A stretch of 64,000 bases of DNA from Cryobacterium sp. (lineage in GTDB: Bacteria > Actinomycetota > Actinomycetes > Actinomycetales > Microbacteriaceae): the NCBI GenBank assembly GCA_019638935.1, contig JAHBSW010000006.1, forward strand, positions 31,993 to 95,992, in the 5' to 3' direction. A model generated the notes under the pieces. That model was not told the origin of the DNA and did not search any database. It saw nothing but the letters and a program-made list of their open reading frames with translations. Made by a program: the position numbers and the translations under genes. How positions within the stretch are numbered: the first letter of the stretch is position 1; the number at the start of each line of letters is the position of its first letter. Positions 32,720 to 40,494 of this stretch are shown in pieces.

Positions 32720-33016
32720 ATGATTCGTCACACCGTTGCGTTCACCCTCATCCACGCTCCTGACTCCCCGGAGGAGCGCGACTTTCTTAGCAGCGGTCCG
32801 GCTGTTCTCGCGGCAATCCCTGGAGTGCAGGACTTCACGGTCTCGCGGCAGGTCAGCCCGAAGACGGGCTATCGGTTCCAGTTCGCGATGACCTTTGCCG
32901 ACGAGGCCGCCTACGCGGCCTACAACGACCATCCCGACCACGAGCACTTCGTGGTGACTCGGTGGATGAGCGAAGTCGCCGAATTCGAAGAGCTGGACTT
33001 CACGCCGTACCCGTGA
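32720..33016 (+). CDS. Dabb-family protein (stress-responsive alpha/beta barrel)
   Basis: 98 residues. MIRHTVAFTLIHAP, IPGVQDFTVSRQVSPKTGYRFQFAMTFADEAAYAAYNDHPDHEHFV shows the Dabb dimeric alpha-beta barrel pattern with the final DHxxF. Physiological role unknown; related plant proteins are stress induced. A GAGAAT hexamer ends 6 nt before the ATG, so it may be leaderless. Confidence 0.88.
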   Translation: MIRHTVAFTLIHAPDSPEERDFLSSGPAVLAAIPGVQDFTVSRQVSPKTGYRFQFAMTFADEAAYAAYNDHPDHEHFVVTRWMSEVAEFEELDFTPYP

Positions 33017-33185
33017 GCTTCGGTGGCGCACCTCGTTGAGAATTGTGATCGATCGATTACGCGACTACCATCTAGGGAAAGTTTCCAGTGGACTGACGCG
33101 CTCTCTTCTGCGGGTTTACTCCGAGTCGCTTGGAACGTTTCTATCGCGACCCTCGAGGGGTGCGAGAGAGAAAGTTGGGGGAAAC

Positions 33186-36100
33186 GTGGCTCAGCCATCG
33201 AGGGGTCGCCATGGAGCGCGCCGCACCACAAAAAGAATCCTTGCTTCGGTCGCTGCGTTGGCGATCAGCATCAGCGGTGTCGTTCTCGGTTCCGTGACTG
33301 CGGCGGTCGCCCTCCCCGCGGACGCCCTGACGACCCTCGTCGTCAAGGCAGACGGCAGTCCCGTGCTGCCGGGGGAGATCATTGACGAGGGAACCACGCT
33401 GAAGCTTCGGATCCAGTACCAGAAGCGGGATGCCCCAGATGATCTCACGGGAACCTCGCACACCATTGAGATGGGCACCACGGTGACGGTGGGCGCTGTG
33501 CCCTCGGGCAATACCGCGGTCACCGGTATCGTGCCGAACACGAACGGCATCGACATCACTTTCGCCAACCCCTGGCCGGCGAACGTCAATCAGGGTTACA
33601 TCGAACTCGAGTTCACCGTCGACGACGTGGTCAGCAGCGGCGAGCAGGACATCACCTGGGAGGTCGGCGGTCAATCGAATTCGCTGAGCATCGTGGTGCG
33701 CAACGGCGGTGACGAGTTCGAGAACATCGGCTCGGAGTCGTTCGACAAGGCCGTCTCACCGGGCGACCTCAACAGCTTCGTCGATGTTGGTCCCGATGGA
33801 ACGGGCGAGGAGGTGTTCCTCGGTCTCGACAGCGCGGTCATCGGGGTGCCGCTGAGCTATACGCTGACCGTGGAGCTTCCCGCCGGAAGCGACGGCACGG
33901 GGTTCAGCATCGCGGATGCGCTGCCCGCCGGGCTCAGCTACCTGCCAAGCTCCTTCACGTCGACTCTGAGCACGTGGGACGCTGACGGGCGGAACCAGCA
34001 GGTGACGACGCTGGATGCCACCACGACCGTGCCGGCGGCGTTCGCGCCGACGATCACGCCCGATGGGCAGTCTTTCACCGGGTCGATCGACCTGCCGACG
34101 CCGTCGATCCTCACGGTCATCTACCAGGCCACCATCGCCGATGAGGCGTCGCGGCTGGTGGTCGAAGCGGCGCTGCAGAGTGCCGCGGGTGCGTTGGGCG
34201 GCGACTCCGGCACCTTCACGCATCCCCTGACCAACACCGCGCAGTTCGATGGCGGCAACGACCAGACCGCGACGGTGAACCTGCAGGGCTCGATTCCCGG
34301 CCCCTGCACGGTGGACTGCTCGGGTGCCGCGTTCGGCAAGTCGGCCAGCGGCGGCTCCGTGAGCGTGATCGCCGACGGCACGGGGCTGATCGTCGACGAG
34401 GCGGGCAATCCCGCTCCGGTTGGCGTCAGCTACACCCTGAGCGCCGACCTGGCGCAGTGGGACGGCCACAACAGCAACTACACGCTCGACCGCAACGTGG
34501 TCATCTCCGACACCCTCGTATCGCAGCTGACCTGGAACGTCGCTGACCCCGATTTCATCACCGTGACCGCAGGCACCGGCAGTCCCATCACGGGACTGAC
34601 CGAAGTGGTCTGCCCCGTGGGAACCGCGAGTGATCCCATCGAGACCGCGACGACCGCCTTCAACGGCGACGCCTATATCGGCACCTACTGCGTCGACGGG
34701 CAGCGCATCCTCATCAACATCGGCAAGAGCGCCGACACCGACGTTACCATCGAGCTCAAAGCCCAGCTGCACAGCGTCGGCGGCCTCTCGCCATCGGGGA
34801 GTTCGAGCATCCTCGGCGCCACACGGTACGCGCTGCCCAACCAGGCGCAGTTCTGGCACCGGAACGGGGCGCGCTCCAACGCGGAGGCTCCCCAATACCC
34901 GGTGCGACTTCCCGACGACCGGGACGACGGGCTGAACGACAGCGCGGCCTTCACCAAACAGGGACCGACGGGATCCGTCGTCGTCAACCCGGGCGATGTC
35001 GCCTACGTGCCCTACACGTTCACCGTGCACACGGATGTGGCGGGGATCAGCGCTGAGGATGCCCGGATCGAGGACCAGCTCGATACGAGCGTGTTCGACG
35101 TGAGTGACCTCAGCCTGATCACCGTTACGAGCAGCTACAGCGGCGTGGGCGACATCAGCGGTGATGTCGAGCTGAGTCTGGTGGGCGACACTCTCATCTT
35201 CGAGTTGGCCGACGGTGTCTCGCTGCCGGCAGGGGGAACCTGGGTCGTGACCGCGCTGATCCCAACCTACCCGCTCGTGGGCAAGCAGACCCTCGACATC
35301 ACGAACTACGCCTCGCTCTTCGGCACCGGCACCGAACCCGTCTACTGGTCGGAGAACCGGTCGCGCTCCACCTCGTTCGGTGACGAGCTCGAGGTGCGCA
35401 AACACGTCTACGACCGGGGCATCAGCGATTGGACGCGGGTTCTCGTCGCACCCGTCGACGGTGATGGCGAGCTCGTCGAGGACGTGTACGTGTACCGGCT
35501 GCAGCTCATCGCGCACGGCTCCTTCGCCGGGGCGATACTCCCGGTCTCTGATCTGCTGCCCGCCGAGGCCGAATTCCTCGGCTTCGTCGATGCATCCGAC
35601 GTGGCGAGCGGGGCACCGGTGATTCCGGCTTCACTGATCTCGCTGGGCCACGGAATCGAGGCCGAGTTCGACGGCGCGGTGGGCCCGCAGGGCGAGATCA
35701 CCGTGTATCAGGCCTCGGGCTCGCTGCCCGTCGGTGGTGAGGTGGCGGCGTACTTCGCGGTGCGACTCGACCGCGATCAGCCGGAAGCAGTGGTGAACAG
35801 TTTCGGCGGCGAGGACGCGTCGATCGTTCCCGGCGGGCCGAGCATCGACATCGAGAAGTGGAGCGATGAAGGCGCTGTGCCCGAGTACGACACCCGCGGT
35901 CGACTGCTCAACGACGGGTTCTCCGGAGACTTCGATTCCTCGATGGGCAAGGCGCTGACCGCGAACACCCCGCAGACGATTCACTTCACCGTGTCCAACG
36001 ATGGTCCCGAGGCTCTCCTCGACATCGAGGTGAGCGATCGGCTGGATGCAGGCTCTGGTGCAATCACCGACCTTGAGTGCGTCTTCCCCGGTGCGACGGC

Positions 36101-36389
36101 ACCGAACGGCACGGTGTGGGCTGGTCCCTTCCTGCCCGGTACGCAGTTCGAGTGCGAGGGAACCCTGCCCGGGCTGCAACCCGGTCAGTCCCACGCGAAC
36201 ACCGCATCCGTCACGGGTGTGGGCATGCTGAGCGGCATCCCGGTTGACGATTCCGACGAGTGGCACGGTCGGGTGAATCTCCCCGCGACCGGGGCCGGCG
36301 ATGTCAGCGGGCTCGCGCTGTTCGGCGGTCTCGTGATGGCCGCTGGTGTGGCGATCACGCTGTCGCGCCGCCGGGGCGAGCTGCTCTGA
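33186..36389 (+). CDS. LPXTG-anchored surface protein with DUF11-type repeats
   Basis: 1067 residues from GTG 33186, which has a GGGGG ribosome site 4 nt upstream. A long basic signal peptide (RRTTKRILASVAALAISISGVV) leads into repeated beta-sandwich domains of the DUF11/isopeptide-forming kind: SYTLTVELP ... SIADALPAGLSYLPSSFTS, VSYTLSADLAQW ... VVISDTLVSQLTW, and near the C terminus TIHFTVSNDGPEALLDIEVSDRLDAG. It ends with sortase signal LPATG, a hydrophobic segment and RRR. The protein should be covalently linked to the cell wall by a sortase not present in this window. Role in adhesion is plausible but unproven. Confidence 0.9.
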   Translation: MAQPSRGRHGARRTTKRILASVAALAISISGVVLGSVTAAVALPADALTTLVVKADGSPVLPGEIIDEGTTLKLRIQYQKRDAPDDLTGTSHTIEMGTTVTVGAVPSGNTAVTGIVPNTNGIDITFANPWPANVNQGYIELEFTVDDVVSSGEQDITWEVGGQSNSLSIVVRNGGDEFENIGSESFDKAVSPGDLNSFVDVGPDGTGEEVFLGLDSAVIGVPLSYTLTVELPAGSDGTGFSIADALPAGLSYLPSSFTSTLSTWDADGRNQQVTTLDATTTVPAAFAPTITPDGQSFTGSIDLPTPSILTVIYQATIADEASRLVVEAALQSAAGALGGDSGTFTHPLTNTAQFDGGNDQTATVNLQGSIPGPCTVDCSGAAFGKSASGGSVSVIADGTGLIVDEAGNPAPVGVSYTLSADLAQWDGHNSNYTLDRNVVISDTLVSQLTWNVADPDFITVTAGTGSPITGLTEVVCPVGTASDPIETATTAFNGDAYIGTYCVDGQRILINIGKSADTDVTIELKAQLHSVGGLSPSGSSSILGATRYALPNQAQFWHRNGARSNAEAPQYPVRLPDDRDDGLNDSAAFTKQGPTGSVVVNPGDVAYVPYTFTVHTDVAGISAEDARIEDQLDTSVFDVSDLSLITVTSSYSGVGDISGDVELSLVGDTLIFELADGVSLPAGGTWVVTALIPTYPLVGKQTLDITNYASLFGTGTEPVYWSENRSRSTSFGDELEVRKHVYDRGISDWTRVLVAPVDGDGELVEDVYVYRLQLIAHGSFAGAILPVSDLLPAEAEFLGFVDASDVASGAPVIPASLISLGHGIEAEFDGAVGPQGEITVYQASGSLPVGGEVAAYFAVRLDRDQPEAVVNSFGGEDASIVPGGPSIDIEKWSDEGAVPEYDTRGRLLNDGFSGDFDSSMGKALTANTPQTIHFTVSNDGPEALLDIEVSDRLDAGSGAITDLECVFPGATAPNGTVWAGPFLPGTQFECEGTLPGLQPGQSHANTASVTGVGMLSGIPVDDSDEWHGRVNLPATGAGDVSGLALFGGLVMAAGVAITLSRRRGELL

Positions 36390-36390
36390 G

Positions 36391-36891
36391 TCAGCGACCG
36401 GCTTGCTCGGGCGGGTGGTCGCTCGGACAGGCGTCGGGGTCGAGGCGGGAAATGATCGGCTGAAGAAGCTCGGTCAGCGCGGTGAGCTGATCGGGGGTGA
36501 GCGAGCCGAGGATGGTGTCTCGGGCGAACTCGATGTGCGGGGGCGTCGCCTGCAACCACGTGCGGCGTCCCTCGCGGGTGAGGTGAACGTTGATGGCACG
36601 GCCATCGCCCGCGCAGGCGACGCGCTCCACCAGCCCTCTCGCCTCCAGTCGATTGACGGCTTTCGAGAGTCGGGGTGCTGGTGAGTGTGCGGCCGCGGCG
36701 AGTTCGCCCATGCGCATCGTCTGATCCGGCGCGACGTTGAGGGCGGCGAGGATGCCGTACTCGAAGTTGATCAGTGCGGCATCGGCGGTGAGCTGCTCGT
36801 CGAGAGCCGCGGGCAGCAGCTGCGCCGTCGTCATCAGCGCCATCCAGGCACCCGCCTGCACCTGATCCATCCGGGGAACGACCTGTCGCAT
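36391..36891 (-). CDS. MarR-family repressor
   Basis: 166 residues. Winged helix: LINFEYGILAALNVAPDQTMRMGELAAAAHSPAPRLSKAVNRLEARGLVER, wing CAGDGRAINVHLTREGR. MarR proteins respond to phenolic or oxidative signals. ATG 36891 is preferred over ATG 36900 because the TACAAT -10 box (36904-36899, minus) includes the first bases of the latter and stands 7 nt before the former. It faces the reductase/DoxX/VOC operon across an intergenic region with two matching palindromes, so it likely represses both sides. Confidence 0.9.
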   Translation of the reverse strand: MRQVVPRMDQVQAGAWMALMTTAQLLPAALDEQLTADAALINFEYGILAALNVAPDQTMRMGELAAAAHSPAPRLSKAVNRLEARGLVERVACAGDGRAINVHLTREGRRTWLQATPPHIEFARDTILGSLTPDQLTALTELLQPIISRLDPDACPSDHPPEQAGR

Positions 36892-36898
36892 ACCGACC

Positions 36899-36955
36899 AT
36901 TGTAGCAAATCAGTTGCCTAGGCAAATAAGTATGCTAATGTTGTTGCCTGGGCAA
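36899..36955. promoter_or_regulatory. Twin MarR operators and divergent promoters
   Basis: TTGCCTAGGCAA (36914-36925) and TTGCCTGGGCAA (36944-36955) are 30 bp apart, about three helical turns. Plus promoter: -35 TTGCCT (36914) and -10 TAATGT (36936-36941), 16 bp spacing. Minus promoter: -10 TACAAT (36904-36899). Operator 1 covers the -35 of both, operator 2 the plus-strand start. Confidence 0.7.
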
Positions 36956-37033
36956 GCAAATAGCCTGCCGTGCAGGGTCTCGAAAACCACGAAGAGATCC
37001 CAGAGACCACGAAACTGAAAGAGGAGCACTCAC

Positions 37034-37657
37034 ATGAGCAAGGTCACCGTCATCGGATCGGGCAACGTCGGAACCGCCGTCGCCACCGTCGCCGCCAAGG
37101 GTGGCGCCCACGTGCAGATACTTGGCCGGGATCACGAGAAGGCCAGCGCGCTCGCGAGCCAGGTCGGCGGCACCGCGGGTGCCGTGGGTGACCCGATCAC
37201 CGGCGACATCGTGGTGCTCGCCGTTCCCTACACGGCGCTGGCCGAGCTCGCCGAGTCCTACGGCGCGCAGTTCGACGGCAAGGTGCTCGTCGACGTGACG
37301 AACCCGGTCGACGGGGCCACCTTCGATGGGCTCACTGTTCCCGCCGACTCCTCCGCCGCAGCGGAGCTGCAGGCACTGGTCCCCGGCGCGAAGGTGCTCA
37401 AGGCGTTCAACACGAACTTCGCGGGCACGCTCGCCTCCGGCCAGGTCGGCGACGTGCCGACGACCGTGCTGGTCGCGGGCGACGATGCGGACGCCAAACA
37501 GGCGCTCGTCGACGTGGTCAAGGCCGGCGGCGTCGAGGCGGCGGCGATCGGATCGCTCAAGAGGGCGCGCGAGCTCGAGGCGTTCGCGTTCCTGCAGATG
37601 ACGCTCGCCGTGCAGGAGGTCGTCGGCTGGGGCGGCGGATTCGCCCTGCGCAAGTGA
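37034..37657 (+). CDS. F420-dependent-NADP-reductase-like oxidoreductase
   Basis: 207 residues. Rossmann motif VTVIGSGNVGTAVA at the N terminus, VVLAVPYTAL, DVTNPVDG and VLKAFNTNFA, the pattern of the NADP oxidoreductase coenzyme F420-dependent family (FNO-like, also called NADPH-dependent reductase). It could reduce F420, flavin or a quinone-like substrate with NADPH. AGGAG ribosome site 7-8 nt upstream. First gene of a three-gene operon under MarR control. Confidence 0.85.
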   Translation: MSKVTVIGSGNVGTAVATVAAKGGAHVQILGRDHEKASALASQVGGTAGAVGDPITGDIVVLAVPYTALAELAESYGAQFDGKVLVDVTNPVDGATFDGLTVPADSSAAAELQALVPGAKVLKAFNTNFAGTLASGQVGDVPTTVLVAGDDADAKQALVDVVKAGGVEAAAIGSLKRARELEAFAFLQMTLAVQEVVGWGGGFALRK

Positions 37658-37697
37658 CCATCACCCTTACACGACGACACACCTGGAGATAACGACC

Positions 37698-38063
37698 ATG
37701 ATCATCGCCTACTGGATTGTCGCGGGACTTCTCGCGCTCGTCTTCCTCGGCGCGGGGTTCTCGAAGCTCGCCCGCCCCAAGGAGGCACTCGCCTCCTCGG
37801 GCATGGCGTACGTCGAGGACTTCAGCGCGGCACAGGTCAAACTGATCGGCGCGGGCGAAGTGCTCGGAGCCATCGGCGTCATCCTGCCCATGCTGCTGAA
37901 CATCGCCCCCGTGGTGAGCCCGATCGCGGCGATCGCCCTCGCGGTGCTGATGCTCGGGGCGGTCGGTGTGCATGTCCGGCGCAAGGAGGCGTTCCTGCCG
38001 CCGCTCATCCTGAGCCTGCTCGCCGCCGCGACCGCGGTGCTCGGCTTCCTCACCCTCAGCTGA
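37698..38063 (+). CDS. DoxX-family membrane protein (CatD-like)
   Basis: 121 residues, four hydrophobic segments. FLGAGFSKLARPKEALASSGM and VKLIGAGEVLGAIGVILP are DoxX motifs (GxxKL near the first helix end, E in helix two). In Bacillus a DoxX protein, CatD, is encoded with the catechol dioxygenase CatE under MarR-type control; the same pairing occurs here. Confidence 0.88.
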   Translation: MIIAYWIVAGLLALVFLGAGFSKLARPKEALASSGMAYVEDFSAAQVKLIGAGEVLGAIGVILPMLLNIAPVVSPIAAIALAVLMLGAVGVHVRRKEAFLPPLILSLLAAATAVLGFLTLS

Positions 38064-38146
38064 TGCGGTCGTCGTCCGGCCGAGCCGAGCCTGGCCGGAC
38101 GACACCGCATCACGACTCGACAGCCCGACCCGACCAGGAGCACACC

Positions 38147-39064
38147 ATGTCCCTGCCCGACACCACCACGACGCTGGGGGCGGTCACGAACCCGCTGCCT
38201 CGGGAGATCGCAAGCTTCGGCGCCGTGCACCTCGATGTCACAGACCTGAGGCGCTCGACCGCGTTCTGGCAGGACGTCATCGGCCTCACGGTGCGCACCA
38301 CCGGTGCGACCACCGTGGATCTCGGCACCGCGACTGAGACGCTCGTCACGATCCACTCCGGCGCGACCGCGTCGTTCCAGCAGCGGCACAGCGGGCTGTA
38401 CCACCTCGCGATCCACCCGCCGACCGAGCCCGACTTCGCGCGCATCCTGCTGCGCCTTGCGCGCGCGGGCTGGCGCCTCTCACCGACCGACCACGTCATG
38501 TCCAAGGCGATCTACCTGCTCGACCCCGACGGCATCACCGTCGAGATCACGCTGGAGACCCCCGAGCGGATGCGCGAGACGGTCATGTCCGACGGTGCGA
38601 TGCACGTGGTGCACAGCGATGGCACCATCTCCTCGGGTCGCGACCCCCTCGATGTGCAGGCAGTACTCGCGACCCTCCACGACGACGACACCTCGGTGCC
38701 GGTGCCCGTCGGCACCCGCGTCGGGCACGTGCATCTCTACGTCGGCGACCTCGACGCGGCGTACCAGTTCTACGCGGGCCTCGGCTTCAACCCAGCCCTC
38801 TACGTGCCGCGATTCGGCATCGGCGACCTCGGTGCGGGCGGTGCCTTCAACCATCGCATCGCCGTGAACACCTGGCAGGGTCAGGGTGCTCCCCAGACGC
38901 CAGAGGGCACCGCACGGATGCGGCACTTCACCATCCGACTCGACACCGGCGAGCGGCTGGAGGCCGCCCTGCCGACCCTCACAAAAGCCACGGAGACGGA
39001 TGTCGGCTACCTCACCCACGACCCGTCCGGCAACATGATCCTGCTCGCGCATCCGGGAGCGTGA
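38147..39064 (+). CDS. VOC-family ring-cleavage dioxygenase-like protein (CatE-like)
   Basis: 305 residues with two tandem VOC modules. Candidate Fe/Mn ligands: GAVHLDVTDL in module one, GHVHLYVGDLDAAYQFY at the start of module two, and NHRIAVNTWQG with a late E-type region. Length and architecture match CatE-like thiol-dependent extradiol dioxygenases/glyoxalase-like proteins. AGGAG 6 nt before the ATG. With the DoxX protein and MarR regulator it probably removes catechols or quinones. Confidence 0.86.
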   Translation: MSLPDTTTTLGAVTNPLPREIASFGAVHLDVTDLRRSTAFWQDVIGLTVRTTGATTVDLGTATETLVTIHSGATASFQQRHSGLYHLAIHPPTEPDFARILLRLARAGWRLSPTDHVMSKAIYLLDPDGITVEITLETPERMRETVMSDGAMHVVHSDGTISSGRDPLDVQAVLATLHDDDTSVPVPVGTRVGHVHLYVGDLDAAYQFYAGLGFNPALYVPRFGIGDLGAGGAFNHRIAVNTWQGQGAPQTPEGTARMRHFTIRLDTGERLEAALPTLTKATETDVGYLTHDPSGNMILLAHPGA

Positions 39065-39110
39065 TCTGGCGAGTACGACGATGGCTGCTCCAGGCGGCCT
39101 CGGAGTCGAG

Positions 39111-39485
39111 CTACTGCGTGCTCGTGGACCGCTGCGCCAGCCACAGGCGGGCGACAGGTAGCAGCAGGATGACACCCATGACGATGGCGGCGATGCCGCC
39201 GAGCTGGCGCAGCAGCGAAAGCTCGAGCAAGCCGAAGCCTCGCACGAACGCGTAAGCCGCAAGCAGCACAAGCACGATCGAGACCACCCGGGCCTGCCCC
39301 GTCGAGGCGCCGGGCCAGAGCCAGATGGCGAGCGCGATCGAGATCGACCCGACGAAGATGCCGTCGGCGACTCCCTCCGGGGTATTTCCGAGAACGAGAA
39401 ACAGTCCGATACCGATCATCGCGGCAGAGGCGACGACTCGAACGAGCTGAGCACCGACTCCGGGATGCGTGGATTCCGTGGCCAT
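39111..39485 (-). CDS. Small membrane protein of unknown function
   Basis: 124 residues with four hydrophobic segments (about 15-35, 42-58, 65-85, 90-115). No known domain recognised. ATG 39485 is preceded by GGGAG at a 5-nt spacing; the upstream ATG at 39497 adds four residues. The frame shows normal high-GC codon bias. Confidence 0.7.
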   Translation of the reverse strand: MATESTHPGVGAQLVRVVASAAMIGIGLFLVLGNTPEGVADGIFVGSISIALAIWLWPGASTGQARVVSIVLVLLAAYAFVRGFGLLELSLLRQLGGIAAIVMGVILLLPVARLWLAQRSTSTQ

Positions 39486-39604
39486 GGCTACTCCCATCTG
39501 GCCGCACACCGTCGGCTCCTGCGCACAACGTAGCAGAATGCTTGCACCGTAACGACTACGATCAGTAGTACCCCGCCGGGTTGTCCCACCACAACCTTGG
39601 CCCA

Positions 39605-39625
39605 ACGCCCTCTTCTGGAGGGCGT
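39605..39625 (-). terminator. Hairpin terminator displaced from tRNA-Leu
   Basis: 8-bp stem ACGCCCTC/GAGGGCGT with a 5-nt loop. On the minus strand it lies 8 nt after the second copy of the tRNA 3' end (39634-39652), the place expected of the original tRNA-Leu terminator. It may now end the toxin-antitoxin transcript. Confidence 0.5.
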
Positions 39626-39633
39626 ATTGGTTT

Positions 39634-39652
39634 CGTGCGGGAGGCGGGACTT
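39634..39652 (-). repeat. att-like direct repeat, distal copy of tRNA-Leu 3' end
   Basis: CGTGCGGGAGGCGGGACTT, identical to 40319-40337. The match covers the last 17 nt of the tRNA (part of the T arm and the acceptor strand) plus 2 nt beyond, typical of tRNA attachment-site duplications. Confidence 0.7.
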
Positions 39653-39702
39653 CTCCCCACGGCTACCCCACACGTCGCAAGCGACGCGCGAGACCCCTCG
39701 CC

Positions 39703-39948
39703 TCAGGCTCCGTACTTGCGGAAGGCGTTCTGCTTCGAGGTGCGAAGTGCGACCCCGATCATGGTCCAGGAGTCCCCGGCTTCACGAGCGGCGGTGACTG
39801 CGGCACGGAGTCGAGCGTCGGCGTCATCGAGGGCCTCGCGTGCTGCGGCGATCTCGCGAAGGTGCTTGCCGTCGCGCATGGTCTTCGGGTCGATGCTGTC
39901 GATGAAGCTCTCGATGTCGTGGTCGGTCTTGCTGGTGGTCTTCGTCAT
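39703..39948 (-). CDS. HTH protein, probable antitoxin partner
   Basis: 81 residues. Charged helical N-terminal half (KTMRDGKHLREIAAAREALDDA) and a C-terminal helix-turn-helix DSWTMIGVALRTSKQNAFRKYG like small HTH_23-type domains. It follows the toxin-like gene by 12 nt with an AAGGGG ribosome site before ATG 39948, so order is toxin then antitoxin, as in HigBA/BrnTA. Function inferred only from size, HTH and pairing. Confidence 0.68.
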   Translation of the reverse strand: MTKTTSKTDHDIESFIDSIDPKTMRDGKHLREIAAAREALDDADARLRAAVTAAREAGDSWTMIGVALRTSKQNAFRKYGA

Positions 39949-39960
39949 GTTTCTCACCCC

Positions 39961-40194
39961 TTAGAGGTAGTCGTAGTGGTTGGGTCGGAGAATGTCGGCG
40001 TGGATGATGCGCTGCGGCTCGTCGGCAGGAACGAGCACGAGTTCGATGAAGCGGCCAGTGCGATCGGCTCCGATGACAAACACACGTGGCTCGCCGTCGT
40101 ACTCTTGCTCGCGGTAGCGAATCATGTGGTCGAGCGCGTGGAGGATGTCGGCGTCTTCGATGCCGTGTTTCCTAGCGCTGTCGCTGATCTGCAC
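39961..40194 (-). CDS. Small RelE/BrnT-like toxin candidate
   Basis: 77 residues: QISDSARKHGIEDADILHAL, a middle strand RVFVIGADRTGRFIELVLVP and RIIHADILRPNHYDYL. The helix plus antiparallel sheet pattern and terminal Arg-Pro resemble RelE/BrnT-superfamily toxins. GTG 40194 lies 6 nt after a TATGAT -10 box (minus strand), so the transcript is probably leaderless. Family membership is likely, activity unproven. Confidence 0.68.
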   Translation of the reverse strand: MQISDSARKHGIEDADILHALDHMIRYREQEYDGEPRVFVIGADRTGRFIELVLVPADEPQRIIHADILRPNHYDYL

Positions 40195-40200
40195 ACCGTC

Positions 40201-40206
40201 ATCATA
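40201..40206 (-). promoter_or_regulatory. -10 box of toxin-like gene
   Basis: TATGAT on the minus strand, 6 nt before the GTG at 40194. Confidence 0.5.
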
Positions 40207-40243
40207 ACATTGACGATCAGCTGTCGTCGGCACTTTGTAGAAC

Positions 40244-40319
40244 CGCCCGCCGAGACGGCGGTCGGCACTGGCGTCGCGGCGAAGGCCAGAAATGGCCTTC
40301 GCTCCATGCTCCAGCGTGC
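40244..40319 (+). repeat. Two-hairpin covarying repeat, copy D
   Basis: Stem 1 CGCCCGCC/GGCGGTCG (one mismatch, loop GAGAC), linker GCACTGGCGTCGCG, stem 2 GCGAAGGCC/GGCCTTCGC (loop AGAAAT, 40279-40302), tail TCCATGCTCCAGCGTGC that runs into the tRNA-Leu 3' end. Confidence 0.83.
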
Positions 40320-40337
40320 GTGCGGGAGGCGGGACTT
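40319..40337 (-). repeat. att-like direct repeat, tRNA copy
   Basis: CGTGCGGGAGGCGGGACTT, the 3' end of the functional tRNA-Leu and 2 nt beyond; partner at 39634-39652. Confidence 0.7.
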
Positions 40338-40402
40338 GAACCCGCACGCTCGAAAGCACAGGAACCTAAATCCTGCGTGTCTGCCAATTTCACCACTCCC
40401 GC
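40321..40402 (-). tRNA. tRNA-Leu (anticodon UAG)
   Basis: 82 nt with discriminator A. Acceptor stem GCGGGAG/CTCCCGC, anticodon stem CAGGA/TCCTG around loop TTTAGGT (anticodon TAG, reads CUA and CUN wobble), short variable arm and T loop GTTCAAGTC flanked by CGGG/CCCG. A complete, well-paired leucine tRNA. Its 3' end is duplicated 685 bp downstream. Confidence 0.93.
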
Positions 40403-40482
40403 GGCTGCCGACACTCAGCATCGGCACCACAACTTTACCTTCCTCCTGTGGATAACTGGCACGCGCAGCGTCCGGTTGTCGG

Positions 40483-40488
40483 CATGAT
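40483..40488 (+). promoter_or_regulatory. -10 box of the Tad operon
   Basis: CATGAT with 6 nt to the GTG start at 40495; leaderless expression of the first tad gene is likely. Confidence 0.45.
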
Positions 40489-40494
40489 GCACGC

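Larger units (their letters stand above)
39634..40337. mobile_element. Putative micro-island at tRNA-Leu
   Basis: About 685 bp bounded by exact 19-bp copies of the tRNA-Leu 3' end (39634-39652 and 40319-40337). It contains the two-gene toxin-antitoxin-like pair and two-hairpin repeat D. No integrase is present, so it would be a remnant or an element moved by a protein encoded elsewhere. Confidence 0.55.

Noticed and set aside
33756-35516. A 586-residue minus-strand frame inside the LPXTG gene
   Set aside because: High-GC antisense reading; no ribosome site and no recognisable domain, while the plus strand encodes a complete secreted protein with signal peptide and sortase signal.
39634-39663. 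A second tRNA-Leu gene
   Set aside because: Only the 3' 19 nt match; no anticodon or D arm is present. It is treated as a duplicated tRNA end.
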